Assembly: GCA_031550435.1 (NCBI GenBank)
Contig: JAVBOO010000005.1
Span: forward strand, 62,001-126,000
DNA length: 64,000 nucleotides
From: JAVBOO01 sp031550435
GTDB taxonomy: Bacteria > Bacillota > Clostridia > Lachnospirales > WRAX01
Direction: 5' to 3'
Part shown: positions 19,701-27,718 of the stretch, piece by piece
Position numbering within the stretch: position 1 is the stretch's first letter
How the letters are laid out: every line of letters starts with the position of its first letter
Made by a program: the position numbers and the translations under genes
Notes under the pieces: generated by a model
What the model saw: the letters and a program-made list of their open reading frames with translations, nothing else
The model's database searches: none
What the model was told of the DNA's origin: nothing

Positions 19701-20320
19701 CCGTTATGGACGGTTATACTGCCGCCGGAATGATACGCAACAGCAATGCCCCGAATGCTTTAAGCATACCGATTATCGCTATGACAGCAAACGCTTTTTC
19801 GGAAGATATTCAGGCTGCCTTTGATTCGGGAATGAACGGTCATATCAGTAAACCCATCGACGAAAAAAATATTTATTTCCAGTTGAACAAGTTTTTGAAT
19901 AATACCGATAATCTTGTTGTCTCCAGAGACCGTACAAAAACACCGGATGTTGATATTATTAACTTGGAAGACGGTATCGAGGCATTCGGAACAAGGGATA
20001 ACTATCTAAAAACTTTGAAATTATACCTAAGAAACAGTTTGGTTTCCGATATTGCAAAGGCATTTGAAAATAAAAACAGCGCCGAGCTGGAAAACCAACT
20101 TCACGCTTTAAAAGGCATTGCAGCTAATCTAAGATTCCCTGCCCTGCTCAAGGCAGCAAACAAGCTTGCCGAAGACATATCCGCCCGTACATTCGAAGAC
20201 AGCGCAGACAAGCATATTAAAGCGCTTGAAAGCGCTCATTACTCAATTTGCGGCACTATAACAGAACTGATTGATAACCGTGAAATTTATGACGACATTA
20301 AGAACAGTGAAAACTTTTAA
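16733..20320 (+). CDS. Hybrid sensor histidine kinase: PAS x4 - HisKA - HATPase - REC - REC - Hpt
   Basis: This 1195-residue phosphorelay protein has one N-terminal membrane helix (about 3-23), then four PAS-like sensor modules (about 40-155, 160-280, 285-400, 405-530, three ending in a VMSDIT/IISDIT/LVSDIT motif). The kinase core has FLSNMSHEIRTPMN (His556), the N box, DSGIGI and GGTGLGLAISKK. Two receiver domains follow (phospho-acceptors Asp849 in FVDYKMDG and Asp986 in FMDIQMPVMDG), and a C-terminal Hpt domain (His1124 in LHALKG). All phosphotransfer steps needed for a relay are in one chain, but no separate output regulator is adjacent. The ATG has GGAGG upstream; the nitroreductase follows by 11 bases. 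Confidence 0.92.
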   Translation: MFPYIATLLAGAVAACIPGFIAYRTKINKMKAEMRFLAIKASVMDSIPHYIAFDYQGANDLYTNAYGKKMAGFDSNERTPKEKTHDENGLRIIRDIAIPSMEKNGVWHGENELVRKDGSKVQVRQVMFPILDSDGKRAGIGTVMSDITEEKALRHELYTKSSVVNYSDNCIIAIDINRKILFSNRASLHVLGYHPSEICADTPLSFLFPENSEQEIDKLFSGLSDRNARHSSTKMKKKDGTVIIADLNVFQLFEDGQNASGYGFIISDITEDKKKEQELLIKSAFIDYAINGMTARRTDSESVFANPKLYELSGYPENDESYSFLQTLYGADVAAEIAKAHDECMISSSPWRKETVLNRKDGTKLNVDLQIFPIAGESGKTEFVGTLVSDITELNNAKREALKVNETLEIALANSNAGVWEIDYTSKMTNYDKNTAGMFGLDPENRFVTNEELFVHLNRVMVDLSGTDFFKGLLGNDIDVSNINKDFKLLLPSGEIYYVKNFGKTIRGRDGVALRTIGMTMDVTDYVTLENELKKSKEAAEAANLAKSQFLSNMSHEIRTPMNAIIGMTRMAKSSSDLAKIRSYLSKVELSSEQLLNIINDILDISKIESGKMELYNEVFDIEKVVSNITNIISVKAEEKHHELIVKIDANVPRNLCGDSNHFTQVLINLLSNAVKFTDNEGKITLSVSVQSMADRRVVLHTAIKDSGIGITPEQQTFLFKSFSQADSSITKRFGGTGLGLAISKKLVEMMGGEISVQSEYGVGSTFSFTVNFGIADDQSSGLFMVLKNKMEKVNILVVDDSVEIISYAEAILTNVGISCVTATDGLEAVETVQRLAGTKQEINLVFVDYKMDGIDGIETTKLIKKINPDINVVLMSMYDMEKIERDAVLSGVTKFLGKPLFPSAMIKVINEIVGVKTQEASPEVIQTNNFEGKCVLVFEDIEINREVLRYILEPTGINMITAVDGENGLNIYLSSPEMFDMIFMDIQMPVMDGYTAAGMIRNSNAPNALSIPIIAMTANAFSEDIQAAFDSGMNGHISKPIDEKNIYFQLNKFLNNTDNLVVSRDRTKTPDVDIINLEDGIEAFGTRDNYLKTLKLYLRNSLVSDIAKAFENKNSAELENQLHALKGIAANLRFPALLKAANKLAEDISARTFEDSADKHIKALESAHYSICGTITELIDNREIYDDIKNSENF

Positions 20321-20331
20321 GGAGTGTTAAA

Positions 20332-21216
20332 ATGGACTTTACGTTTGAACAAGGAAGGGCCGCGGTAAAAAAAATGACCGAGCGCGCGTCATGCCGCAGC
20401 TTCTCGGATAAGAGCATACCAAAAGACATTCTCGACGACCTGCTTGATGCCGCGCTCTGCGCCGCAAGCGGTGGAAACCTTCAGCCCCTGTCGATTATTC
20501 TGCTTGATAAGAAAGAAGACAATGAGAAGATGGCAAAAATATGCGGGGAGCAAAAATTCATTGCCGAGGCTCCCGTTAACTTCCTATTTGTTCTGGATTG
20601 GTACAAAATGAAGATCTATGCAAAAAGCCAAGACGCACCTTATACCTGTGACAAGAGCTTCATGCATTTTCTCATAGGTCTGGAAGACGTCATGTGTACG
20701 GCACAAACCGTTGAAACGGCAGCTCATCTTCTCGGTCTGGGTTCATGCTATGTCGGAACTACAAACCATGAAGGCGCTGTTATCGCAAAAGAATATAATC
20801 TGCCTCAACACACCTACCCCGTACTGCTGCTGTCCGTCGGGTATCCCAAGGTAACGCCTGCAATCCGCAAAAAACTCCATAGAGATATAATGGTGTTCAA
20901 CGACCGTTATCCAAACTTAACCGACGAATTTGTCATTGAGAAGTATGCCGAAAAGTACGGCGAGGCTTCAATGTCTTTGACAAAAAACGAACCCTACCGC
21001 TCTGAAACACTCGAGGATTTAAGAACTGCGCTCGAAACGTCTTTTGACAGCGCCGAGACCTCGCGCATACTCAGGCACATAGAGGAAACAAACACTATAC
21101 TGGAGACTCAGCGCAGATTCGGGCTTCACTACCATGCTGCCGGAATGCGTGAAGCAGGCAAAGAGATAATCGAAATGATTGAAAGGCAAGGTCTGCGTCC
21201 GTTTGATAAACAATAA
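20332..21216 (+). CDS. Nitroreductase-family FMN protein
   Basis: This 294-residue protein has a nitroreductase fold in its first ~200 residues: RASCRSFSDKSIP, a DAALCAASGGNLQPLSIIL segment for FMN binding, and LLGLGSCYVGTT. The ~85-residue C-terminal part, mostly helical and rich in Glu/Arg, is an extension beyond the core fold. Family members reduce nitro compounds, quinones or flavins with NAD(P)H; the physiological substrate is unknown. It starts 11 bases after the hybrid kinase (GGAG site inside the gap), so the two are very likely co-transcribed. Confidence 0.85.
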   Translation: MDFTFEQGRAAVKKMTERASCRSFSDKSIPKDILDDLLDAALCAASGGNLQPLSIILLDKKEDNEKMAKICGEQKFIAEAPVNFLFVLDWYKMKIYAKSQDAPYTCDKSFMHFLIGLEDVMCTAQTVETAAHLLGLGSCYVGTTNHEGAVIAKEYNLPQHTYPVLLLSVGYPKVTPAIRKKLHRDIMVFNDRYPNLTDEFVIEKYAEKYGEASMSLTKNEPYRSETLEDLRTALETSFDSAETSRILRHIEETNTILETQRRFGLHYHAAGMREAGKEIIEMIERQGLRPFDKQ

Positions 21217-21232
21217 ATCCGTATTAATACCG

Positions 21233-21273
21233 TGAATGCCTTCGAGGCGCACATTGCGCCCCGAAGGCATTCT
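21233..21273. terminator. Hairpin between convergent nitroreductase and methyltransferase genes
   Basis: GAATGCCTTCGAGGCGCA pairs with TGCGCCCCGAAGGCATTC around a short loop. The T tract is weak on both strands, but position and stability fit a shared terminator. Confidence 0.65.
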
Positions 21274-21280
21274 GCACTTG

Positions 21281-22489
21281 TTATACTTCATTTCTTGTGA
21301 AAACCTGAAAAATAAAGAACTTCAAGTAATACGACTCACTCGAACCCCAAATCACCGGATGATCGGGCGACTGAGCACGAACCTCAATTTGCCTCAGGTA
21401 TACGCCGGTATCAACGGACGCTTCGTGTACAAGCGAGCGAAACAATTCATCACCCATGAAATGTGAGCAAGAGCAGGTCGCAAAGTAGCCGCCGTTCTTG
21501 ACAAGGCGCATTCCCCTTATATTAATCTCTTTATAACCTCTCACAGCCGCTTCAATCGAGCTGCGGGATTTTGTAAACGCCGGAGGATCCAGTATTACAA
21601 CGTCATACTTCTTTCCTTCGCTTATCTGCCTGGGAAGAAGCTCAAATACATCAGCACAAACAAAGTTGATTTTGTCGGAGCAGCCGTTGAGCATGGCGTT
21701 CTTTTTCGCAGTTTCGAGTGCAGCCTCCGACACATCCACCGCAGTTACTTCGCTGGCCCCGCCTAAACATGCGTTCAGAGCAAAAGATCCGGTATGCGTA
21801 AAGCAGTCCAGCACGGTTTTTCCTTTGCACAGCTCCGAAACCGCCTTTCTGTTCAGCTTTTGATCCAGAAAAAAACCCGTTTTCTGACCGTTCTCAACAT
21901 CAACGCTGTATAAGACTCCGTTTTCTTTTATCAGAACCGAAGAAGTATCAAACTCCTTGCCTATAAACCCTTTTTTCGGCTCCATCCCTTCAAGCTTTCT
22001 GACCTGAGCTTCACTCCGTTCATAGACCCCTCGTATTTCGATTCCGTCTTTGCGAAGTATATCAATCAAAGTCTGCACGATAAGTTCCTTATACCTGTCG
22101 ATTCCCAGCGCCAGAGATTGTACAACGAGAACGTCCGAAAACTTGTCGATAGTCAGCCCGGGCAAAAAATCAGCCTCGCCGAAGACTATACGGCAGCAAC
22201 CTGTGTCAATTACGTTCTTTCTGTACTCCCATGCATCGGCCAGGCGCTTTTTAAAGAACCCGGCATTTACTTCGGCCTTTTTGTCACGGGTAAAAAGCCG
22301 GACTCTGATTTTCGAATTATCGTTAATAAATCCGAGCCCGATCACCCTGTCTTTCAGGTCTTTGACTTTTACTATATCGCCGTTTTCGTATTCACCGTCA
22401 ACCCGATCTATCTCGTTGTCATAAACCCATTGCCCAGCTGAATTCAGGCTTTTAAAACATTTTTTACTTACATAAACGGAAGCCTTCAA
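21281..22489 (-). CDS. rlmI: RlmI-like class I SAM-dependent rRNA (cytosine-C5) methyltransferase
   Basis: This 402-residue protein has an N-terminal PUA-type RNA-binding domain (about 1-75), a central RlmI-like extension, and a Rossmann methyltransferase domain (about 190-395) with LDCFTHTGSFALNA for SAM binding, VILDPPAFTKS (catalytic motif IV) and CSCSHFM (motif VI Cys). Escherichia coli RlmI makes m5C1962 in 23S rRNA. Exact target position here is inferred from the family. It lies 65 bases after proS on the same strand. Confidence 0.85.
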   Translation of the reverse strand: MKASVYVSKKCFKSLNSAGQWVYDNEIDRVDGEYENGDIVKVKDLKDRVIGLGFINDNSKIRVRLFTRDKKAEVNAGFFKKRLADAWEYRKNVIDTGCCRIVFGEADFLPGLTIDKFSDVLVVQSLALGIDRYKELIVQTLIDILRKDGIEIRGVYERSEAQVRKLEGMEPKKGFIGKEFDTSSVLIKENGVLYSVDVENGQKTGFFLDQKLNRKAVSELCKGKTVLDCFTHTGSFALNACLGGASEVTAVDVSEAALETAKKNAMLNGCSDKINFVCADVFELLPRQISEGKKYDVVILDPPAFTKSRSSIEAAVRGYKEINIRGMRLVKNGGYFATCSCSHFMGDELFRSLVHEASVDTGVYLRQIEVRAQSPDHPVIWGSSESYYLKFFIFQVFTRNEV

Positions 22490-22554
22490 GATATCTCCTC
22501 AAAACAGTACTTGTACAAATGCCAACAATTCCGCTAAAAATCAGGCAAATCTGA

Positions 22555-23988
22555 CTAATATGCTTTTCCCCAAATTACATGTTTTTGAGCCGGTTTTCCG
22601 CAGCAGACACACTTTTCGGAAATCTGCTTCTGTTCAAACGGCATACAACGGCTCGTTGCGGTGGTCTCTTCTTTGATTTTTGCTTCGCACTCCTCTGAGC
22701 CGCACCACATGCCGTTAATAAATCCCGGTTTCTCCGCAGCGAGCTTAACGAACTCGTCATAATCATGAGCGTCATATGTGTGCTCGAGACGGTTTTTGAG
22801 CGCTTTGTCAAACATGTTCGACTGTATATCGCAAAGAAGCTTTTCAATGGAAACTTCCAAGTTGTCAAGCGCTACAATCGTCTTCTCTCCCGTATCTCTG
22901 CGGACGAGAACCGCCTGGTTGTTTTCTATGTCCTTCGGGCCGATCTCCATTCTTACGGGAACGCCCTTCATCTCATATTCCGCGAACTTCCAGCCCGGAT
23001 TCTTGTCGCTTTCGTCAAGTTTTGTGCGGAACTTGACTGCAAGCTGCGATTTAAGTTCGCGGGCTTTATCGAGCACACCTGCTTTGTGCATGGCGATAGG
23101 AACGATAACAAGCTGAATCGGCGCAACTTTTGGAGGAAGAACAAGCCCGTTATTATCACCGTGTACCATGATAATGGCTCCGACAAGTCTCGTGGATATA
23201 CCCCAAGACGTCTGATGGACATGCTTTAACGCTCCGTCTTTGTCACTGAACTGTATGCCGAATGCTTTTGCGAAGCCGTCGCCGAAATTGTGGGTAGTTC
23301 CGCCTTGCAAGGCTTTTCCGTCATGCATCATGCTTTCAACGGTGTAAGTCGCCTTTGCGCCCGCAAACTTTTCTTTGTCTGTCTTTTGTCCCGAAATTAC
23401 GGGTATTGCCAGTAGATTTTCGCAGATATCCGCATAAACATCGAGCATTTTTAATGTCTCTTCCTGCGCTTCTTCCGCAGTCGCATGGGCAGTATGCCCC
23501 TCCTGCCAATTAAACTCTCTCGTACGCAGAAAAGGTCTTGTCGTCTTTTCCCAACGAACAACAGAGCACCATTGGTTGTACAGTTTCGGCAAATCTCTGT
23601 AAGACTGGATAATATTTGCGTAGTGGTCGCAGAACAGAGTCTCGGAAGTCGGGCGTATACATAGACGCTCCTGCAATTTTTCGGAGCCGCCGTATGTCAC
23701 CCAGGCAACCTCGGGCGCAAAGCCCTCAACATGATCCTTCTCCCTTTGGAGCAGTGACTCGGGGATAAGAAGCGGCATAGACACGTTTTCATGCCCAGTC
23801 TCTTTAAATCTGGCATCGGCATATTTCTGGATGCCCTCCCAAACCGCATAACCGTAAGGCCTGAGTATAACAAAGCCTTTTACGGACGAATAATCCGCCA
23901 TCTCGGCTTTTTTTACAACATCGGTATACCATTGGGCGAAATCTTCTTCCATATTGGTAATCGCTTCAACTTGCTTTTCGTTAGCCAT
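22555..23988 (-). CDS. proS: Prolyl-tRNA synthetase (short, archaeal/eukaryote-like ProS)
   Basis: This 477-residue class II aminoacyl-tRNA synthetase charges tRNA-Pro. The class II core (RPTSETLFCDHYANII, RWEKTTRPFLRTREFNWQEGHTAH, THNFGDGFAKAFGIQF, TSWGISTRLVGAIIMVHGD) is followed by the anticodon-binding domain (VPIAMHK...) and a C-terminal zinc-type tail with Cys pairs (MWCGSEECE ... CVCCGK). It lacks the ~180-residue editing insert of the bacterial-type enzyme. The ATG has GGAGGG upstream. A T-box leader precedes it. Confidence 0.95.
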   Translation of the reverse strand: MANEKQVEAITNMEEDFAQWYTDVVKKAEMADYSSVKGFVILRPYGYAVWEGIQKYADARFKETGHENVSMPLLIPESLLQREKDHVEGFAPEVAWVTYGGSEKLQERLCIRPTSETLFCDHYANIIQSYRDLPKLYNQWCSVVRWEKTTRPFLRTREFNWQEGHTAHATAEEAQEETLKMLDVYADICENLLAIPVISGQKTDKEKFAGAKATYTVESMMHDGKALQGGTTHNFGDGFAKAFGIQFSDKDGALKHVHQTSWGISTRLVGAIIMVHGDNNGLVLPPKVAPIQLVIVPIAMHKAGVLDKARELKSQLAVKFRTKLDESDKNPGWKFAEYEMKGVPVRMEIGPKDIENNQAVLVRRDTGEKTIVALDNLEVSIEKLLCDIQSNMFDKALKNRLEHTYDAHDYDEFVKLAAEKPGFINGMWCGSEECEAKIKEETTATSRCMPFEQKQISEKCVCCGKPAQKHVIWGKAY

Positions 23989-24116
23989 AATGCCCTCCTA
24001 TATATTTTATCCCTGTCAAAAAGCAAACAAATTTTGACTTTTGACCATTGCTTCGGCAACAAAATATAGCAAACACGCTATATCACAGTGTTGAAAATTG
24101 CGCACGGAAATATCCG

Positions 24117-24335
24117 GAAAAACAAAAAGACTTGTTCCCGAAAAGGGACCAAGTCGGCGGTACCACCCTTATTAATGCGAAAGCATTCACTCGAAGCCTT
24201 AACGCGGCTAACGTCAACGGTTAAATCCCGTGAAGCCTCCGAAAAATCGGTCAAGGCGGGTTGTGCCCGTAAGAACTCTCAGCGTTTGTTCTCTCTCTGT
24301 AGCAGGGCTTTTCCTTTTGGCTTTGTAATATCTTA
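24117..24335 (-). promoter_or_regulatory. T-box riboswitch leader of proS
   Basis: Read on the minus strand, the canonical T-box AAGGGTGGTACCGCC (plus 24155-24169) follows an upstream stem I region with an AGAGAGAGAACAAACGCTGAGAG (AGA-type) element near 24280-24300. A terminator hairpin GACTTGGTCCC / GGGAACAAGTC ending in TTTTTGTTTTT lies just after the T-box. T-boxes read uncharged tRNA, here presumably tRNA-Pro. I could not place the specifier triplet with certainty. Confidence 0.88.
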
Positions 24336-24374
24336 TTACGATAATACTCTTTTGTCAACAGTTATTACTTATAA

Positions 24375-24416
24375 TTTACCCGTGTTTACCCGTGTAAAAC
24401 ATTTTTCACGGGTAAA
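24375..24416. promoter_or_regulatory. TTTACCCGTG direct and inverted repeats upstream of the Fur-family gene
   Basis: TTTACCCGTG occurs twice in tandem (24375-24394), and its inverse CACGGGTAAA is at 24407-24416, giving a 10-bp operator-like palindrome spaced by ~12 bases. It is 22 bases upstream of the -35 box. The binding factor is unknown. Confidence 0.45.
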
Positions 24417-24438
24417 ATGTTTCATATTTGAGTTTATG

Positions 24439-24499
24439 TTGACAATAATGATTATCTCATTTATACTATTATCAGATAATAATGATTATTATATGGATG
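24439..24499 (+). promoter_or_regulatory. Sigma-A promoter with overlapping Fur/PerR-like boxes
   Basis: TTGACA (24439-24444), a 17-base spacer and TATACT (24462-24467) form a near-consensus promoter. The spacer contains AATAATGATTATC, and a second palindrome ATAATAATGATTATTAT lies over the expected transcript start (about 24475-24493). Both resemble Fur/PerR operator cores, so autoregulation is likely. Confidence 0.7.
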
Positions 24500-24506
24500 T
24501 GTTAAA

Positions 24507-24929
24507 GTGACCAATTGCGCAGAATTACTTAAAAGCAAAAACATGAAAATTACACCTCAGCGGCTTGCAATTTATTCCGTACTTTCATCTACAAAGACAC
24601 ATCCGAGTGCCGAGATGATTTATAAGTCACTTGAAGAGCTTTACCCGACTATGAGCCTTGCAACCGTGTATAAGACGCTCAGCAGTTTTAAAGAATATGG
24701 CCTTGTACGCGAATTGAGTGTTTCAGAAGATTGCTTCCGTTATGACGCTGATGTTTATCCTCACGCGCATTTTATATGTACCGTATGTAATTCCGTTTTT
24801 GACCTTGACTACTTTGAATACATTGAAGACATGAGAAAAAAAGTCCGCGAAGACGAAAAATATCTTATAGAGTATGAGCAGGTTAATTTTTACGGAAAAT
24901 GTGAAAGCTGCAGAGAAAATCATGTTTAA
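24507..24929 (+). CDS. Fur/PerR-family metal-dependent repressor
   Basis: This 140-residue regulator has an N-terminal winged helix (KITPQRLAIYSVLSS...SLATVYKTLSSFKEYGLV) and a C-terminal dimerisation/metal domain with YPHAHFICTVCN and a second CESC pair for structural zinc. It starts at GTG 24507. Fur versus PerR cannot be decided from sequence alone; PerR-like peroxide sensing would suit an anaerobe. Operator-like palindromes overlap its own promoter. It is convergent with glyA. Confidence 0.88.
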   Translation: MTNCAELLKSKNMKITPQRLAIYSVLSSTKTHPSAEMIYKSLEELYPTMSLATVYKTLSSFKEYGLVRELSVSEDCFRYDADVYPHAHFICTVCNSVFDLDYFEYIEDMRKKVREDEKYLIEYEQVNFYGKCESCRENHV

Positions 24930-24940
24930 CCGATAATAAA

Positions 24941-24977
24941 ACAGAAACGGCGCAGGATGCTTCCGGCGCCGTTTTGA
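24941..24977. terminator. Terminator between the Fur-family gene and glyA
   Basis: AAACGGCGC and GCGCCGTTT pair around a GC-containing loop, with a T run on the plus side and an A-rich flank on the other. Confidence 0.7.
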
Positions 24978-24986
24978 TTATAAGAA

Positions 24987-26234
24987 TTACTCAATATTTG
25001 CATAAAGAGGATATTTGTCGCCGAGTTTTTTAACTCTTGCTCTTACCTCGTCTTTTTTGTTTTCAAAGTCTGTAATCGCGAGCTTGATAAGCTCGGCAAT
25101 CTCAGCCATATCTTCTTCCTTGAAGCCTCTTGTTGTGACAGCGGGGGTTCCGAGACGAAGGCCGCTTGTCGTGAACGGGCTTTGAGGATCGAACGGTATA
25201 GTATTCTTGTTGCAGGTGATTCCGACTTCGTCGAGCAGCTTTTCCGCAACTTTACCGGTTACGTTCATATTGCGAAGGTCAACAAGCATAAGATGATTGT
25301 CTGTTCCGCCGGAGACGATTGTAAAACCCTGCTTTGTCAGCTCGTTTGCAAGAGCTGTCGCGTTTTTGACAACTTGCTGCATATATGTTTTAAAGTTGTC
25401 GGAAAGGGCTTCGTGGAACGAAACAGCCTTTGCGGCGATAATGTGCATGAGCGGTCCGCCCTGCATTCCGGGGAATACGGATTTATCGATAAGCTTAGCG
25501 TGCTCTTCTTTGCAAAGTATAAGACCGCCTCTCGGTCCTCTGAGCGTCTTGTGGGTCGTTGTGGTGACGAAATCCGCATAGGGAACCGGGCTCGGATGAA
25601 GTCCTGCCGCAACGAGGCCTGCAATGTGAGCCATATCAACGAGAAGATATGCTCCGACCTCTTTTGCGATACTCGAAAAAGCTTCAAAATCAAGAGTTCT
25701 TGCATAAGCACTCGCACCTGCGATTATGAGTTTCGGTTTGCATTCAAGGGCAATCTGTCTGAGAGCGGCATAGTCGATTTTGCCGGTTTCCTCGCTTACT
25801 CCGTAAGGCACGATGTTATAGGTGAGTCCGGAGAAGTTAACGGGGCTGCCGTGAGTTAAGTGCCCGCCATGAGAAAGATTCATGCCGAGTATAGTGTCGC
25901 CGGGCTTTAGAACAGCTATGCAAACAGCCATATTAGCCTGCGCGCCCGAGTGGGGCTGAACGTTTGCGTGGTCTGCTCCGAAAAGCTTCTTCGCTCTGTC
26001 TCTTGCAAGGTTTTCAGCGATATCGACTTTTTCGCAACCGCCGTAGTATCTCTTTCCCGGATAACCTTCGGCATACTTATTTGTGAGCGGTGTGCCCATA
26101 GCTTCCATAACTGCGTCCGAAACAAAGTTTTCAGAAGCGATAAGCTCAATGTTGTTTTTCTGACGGTTAACTTCCTGCATTATTGCGTCGTAAATCTCAG
26201 GATCGCACTTGGCGATTTCTGCAAACTTTTTCAT
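24987..26234 (-). CDS. glyA: Serine hydroxymethyltransferase
   Basis: This 415-residue PLP enzyme interconverts serine and glycine with tetrahydrofolate. Key motifs include LIASENFVS, YAEGYPGKRYYGG and DFVTTTTHKTLRGPRGG with the PLP lysine at Lys229. Full length. It is the last gene after lpdA (11-base gap) in the glycine cleavage run, so methylene-tetrahydrofolate and glycine made or used by the cleavage system can be converted directly to serine. Confidence 0.97.
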   Translation of the reverse strand: MKKFAEIAKCDPEIYDAIMQEVNRQKNNIELIASENFVSDAVMEAMGTPLTNKYAEGYPGKRYYGGCEKVDIAENLARDRAKKLFGADHANVQPHSGAQANMAVCIAVLKPGDTILGMNLSHGGHLTHGSPVNFSGLTYNIVPYGVSEETGKIDYAALRQIALECKPKLIIAGASAYARTLDFEAFSSIAKEVGAYLLVDMAHIAGLVAAGLHPSPVPYADFVTTTTHKTLRGPRGGLILCKEEHAKLIDKSVFPGMQGGPLMHIIAAKAVSFHEALSDNFKTYMQQVVKNATALANELTKQGFTIVSGGTDNHLMLVDLRNMNVTGKVAEKLLDEVGITCNKNTIPFDPQSPFTTSGLRLGTPAVTTRGFKEEDMAEIAELIKLAITDFENKKDEVRARVKKLGDKYPLYANIE

Positions 26235-26245
26235 TGTAATCTCCT

Positions 26246-27616
26246 TTAGATATTCAGTTCGAATATGCCTTCTCTTATAATTTCGGCAACAGACGGATGA
26301 GGGAATACTATTTTTCGCAAATCCTCAACCGCAGTTTTGCTTTGAATCATCATTCCCGCGGAAACAATCAATTCGGACGCGTAGTTTGAAATCATATGAA
26401 CTCCGAGCAGAGTTTTTGATTTCTTGTCGGCGATAATCTTGCAGATACCGTCTCCGCCGTCGTTTTCGGCAAGATATCTGCCCGAAAAACGCATGGATAG
26501 CGTCATAGCGCTCACATCATAACCTTTGTCGGCAGCACTTTGCTCTGTATCTCCGACAGAAGCTATCTCGGGATTCGTATATATTACCGAGGGAATAATC
26601 GAATAATCGATAATGTCTTTTACACCGATTATACTGTTTACCGCGACTTCGCCCTCTCTGTATGCGGTATGGGCGAGCATAATTTTGCCGTTAATATCGC
26701 CGACCGCGTAAACGCCTTCAACGTTTGTCATACAGCGCTCGTCTGTCGCGATGCCTTTGCGGTCAAAAAGTATGCCTAGAGTATCCAGGCCAAGACCTTC
26801 GGTGTTTGCGCTTCTTCCGACGCTCATGAGCACCTTGTCAGCCGGCAGCTCTTGGGTTACCCCGTCTTTTTCAAATATAACCGAATTATCCGTGACCCGG
26901 GTCAGTTTCGCACCGAGCTTAAACGTCATTCCGTTTTTGGCATAGTTCTTCATCAAAAGCTCGGAAAGCTCGGCATCCGTGTTTCCCGCGATTTTCGGAA
27001 GCATTTCGATAATAGTAACTTCAGAACCGACCGAGTTGTAATACGAAGCCATTTCTAGTCCTATAACTCCCCCGCCGATTACAACAAGCCTTTTCGGTAT
27101 TTCTCTTAAGTCCAGTATTTCGCGGTTAGTAACGACAAAACCATTCTCATACTGCTCCTTAACTCCGCTCACGGGCGGAATTACGGCGGAAGAACCCGCG
27201 GCAATTATCAAATGCTTTGCCGTGTGAGCGTCATCACCTATACACACTTTAAAGTTGTCTCCTTCTTTGCCGGAGATAACTGCGTTCCCCGAGACAACTT
27301 CAACACCCGCTTTTTTGAGCGAGGATTTTATGCCGGCCACGAGTGTACGCACAACTTTGTTTTTTCTGTCTATGACAGCGTCTTGACTGATCGACGGATT
27401 TTCGGCTGTTACGCCGTATTTTTCGCCGTGTTTCAAGCCGTCGTATATTTTAGCGCTGTATAAAAGTGACTTTGAGGGAATACAGCCTTCGTTAAGGCAT
27501 ACTCCGCCGATTTTTTCCTTTTCGGCGACAAGAACTTTCAGGCCCTCATGCGCGGCCCTAAGCGCGGCGTTATATCCGCCGGGTCCGGCGCCTATTATTA
27601 TAAGGTCATAAAACAT
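26246..27616 (-). CDS. lpdA: Dihydrolipoyl dehydrogenase (L-protein of the glycine cleavage system)
   Basis: This 456-residue FAD/NAD enzyme reoxidises dihydrolipoyl groups. The N-terminal FAD motif IIIGAGPGGYNAA, the redox disulfide GGVCLNEGC (Cys40, Cys45), the NAD motif VVIGGGVIGLEMA and the C-terminal HPSVAEI base motif are all present. Its place in the gcv run points to a role as L-protein here rather than in a pyruvate dehydrogenase complex. Length is normal. Confidence 0.95.
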   Translation of the reverse strand: MFYDLIIIGAGPGGYNAALRAAHEGLKVLVAEKEKIGGVCLNEGCIPSKSLLYSAKIYDGLKHGEKYGVTAENPSISQDAVIDRKNKVVRTLVAGIKSSLKKAGVEVVSGNAVISGKEGDNFKVCIGDDAHTAKHLIIAAGSSAVIPPVSGVKEQYENGFVVTNREILDLREIPKRLVVIGGGVIGLEMASYYNSVGSEVTIIEMLPKIAGNTDAELSELLMKNYAKNGMTFKLGAKLTRVTDNSVIFEKDGVTQELPADKVLMSVGRSANTEGLGLDTLGILFDRKGIATDERCMTNVEGVYAVGDINGKIMLAHTAYREGEVAVNSIIGVKDIIDYSIIPSVIYTNPEIASVGDTEQSAADKGYDVSAMTLSMRFSGRYLAENDGGDGICKIIADKKSKTLLGVHMISNYASELIVSAGMMIQSKTAVEDLRKIVFPHPSVAEIIREGIFELNI

Positions 27617-27718
27617 TACACACCCCTGATCCGCCTTTCTTTAGTCTGCAAACATATCCGCGATAACAGATAAAGAAAGGCATTTTCCGCGTGACTTTTG
27701 CAAGCACTTTTAAGCTTC

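Noticed and set aside
24088..24510. 140-codon open frame upstream of the Fur-family gene
   Set aside because: It runs through the proS T-box and the Fur-gene promoter; composition is that of a non-coding shadow.
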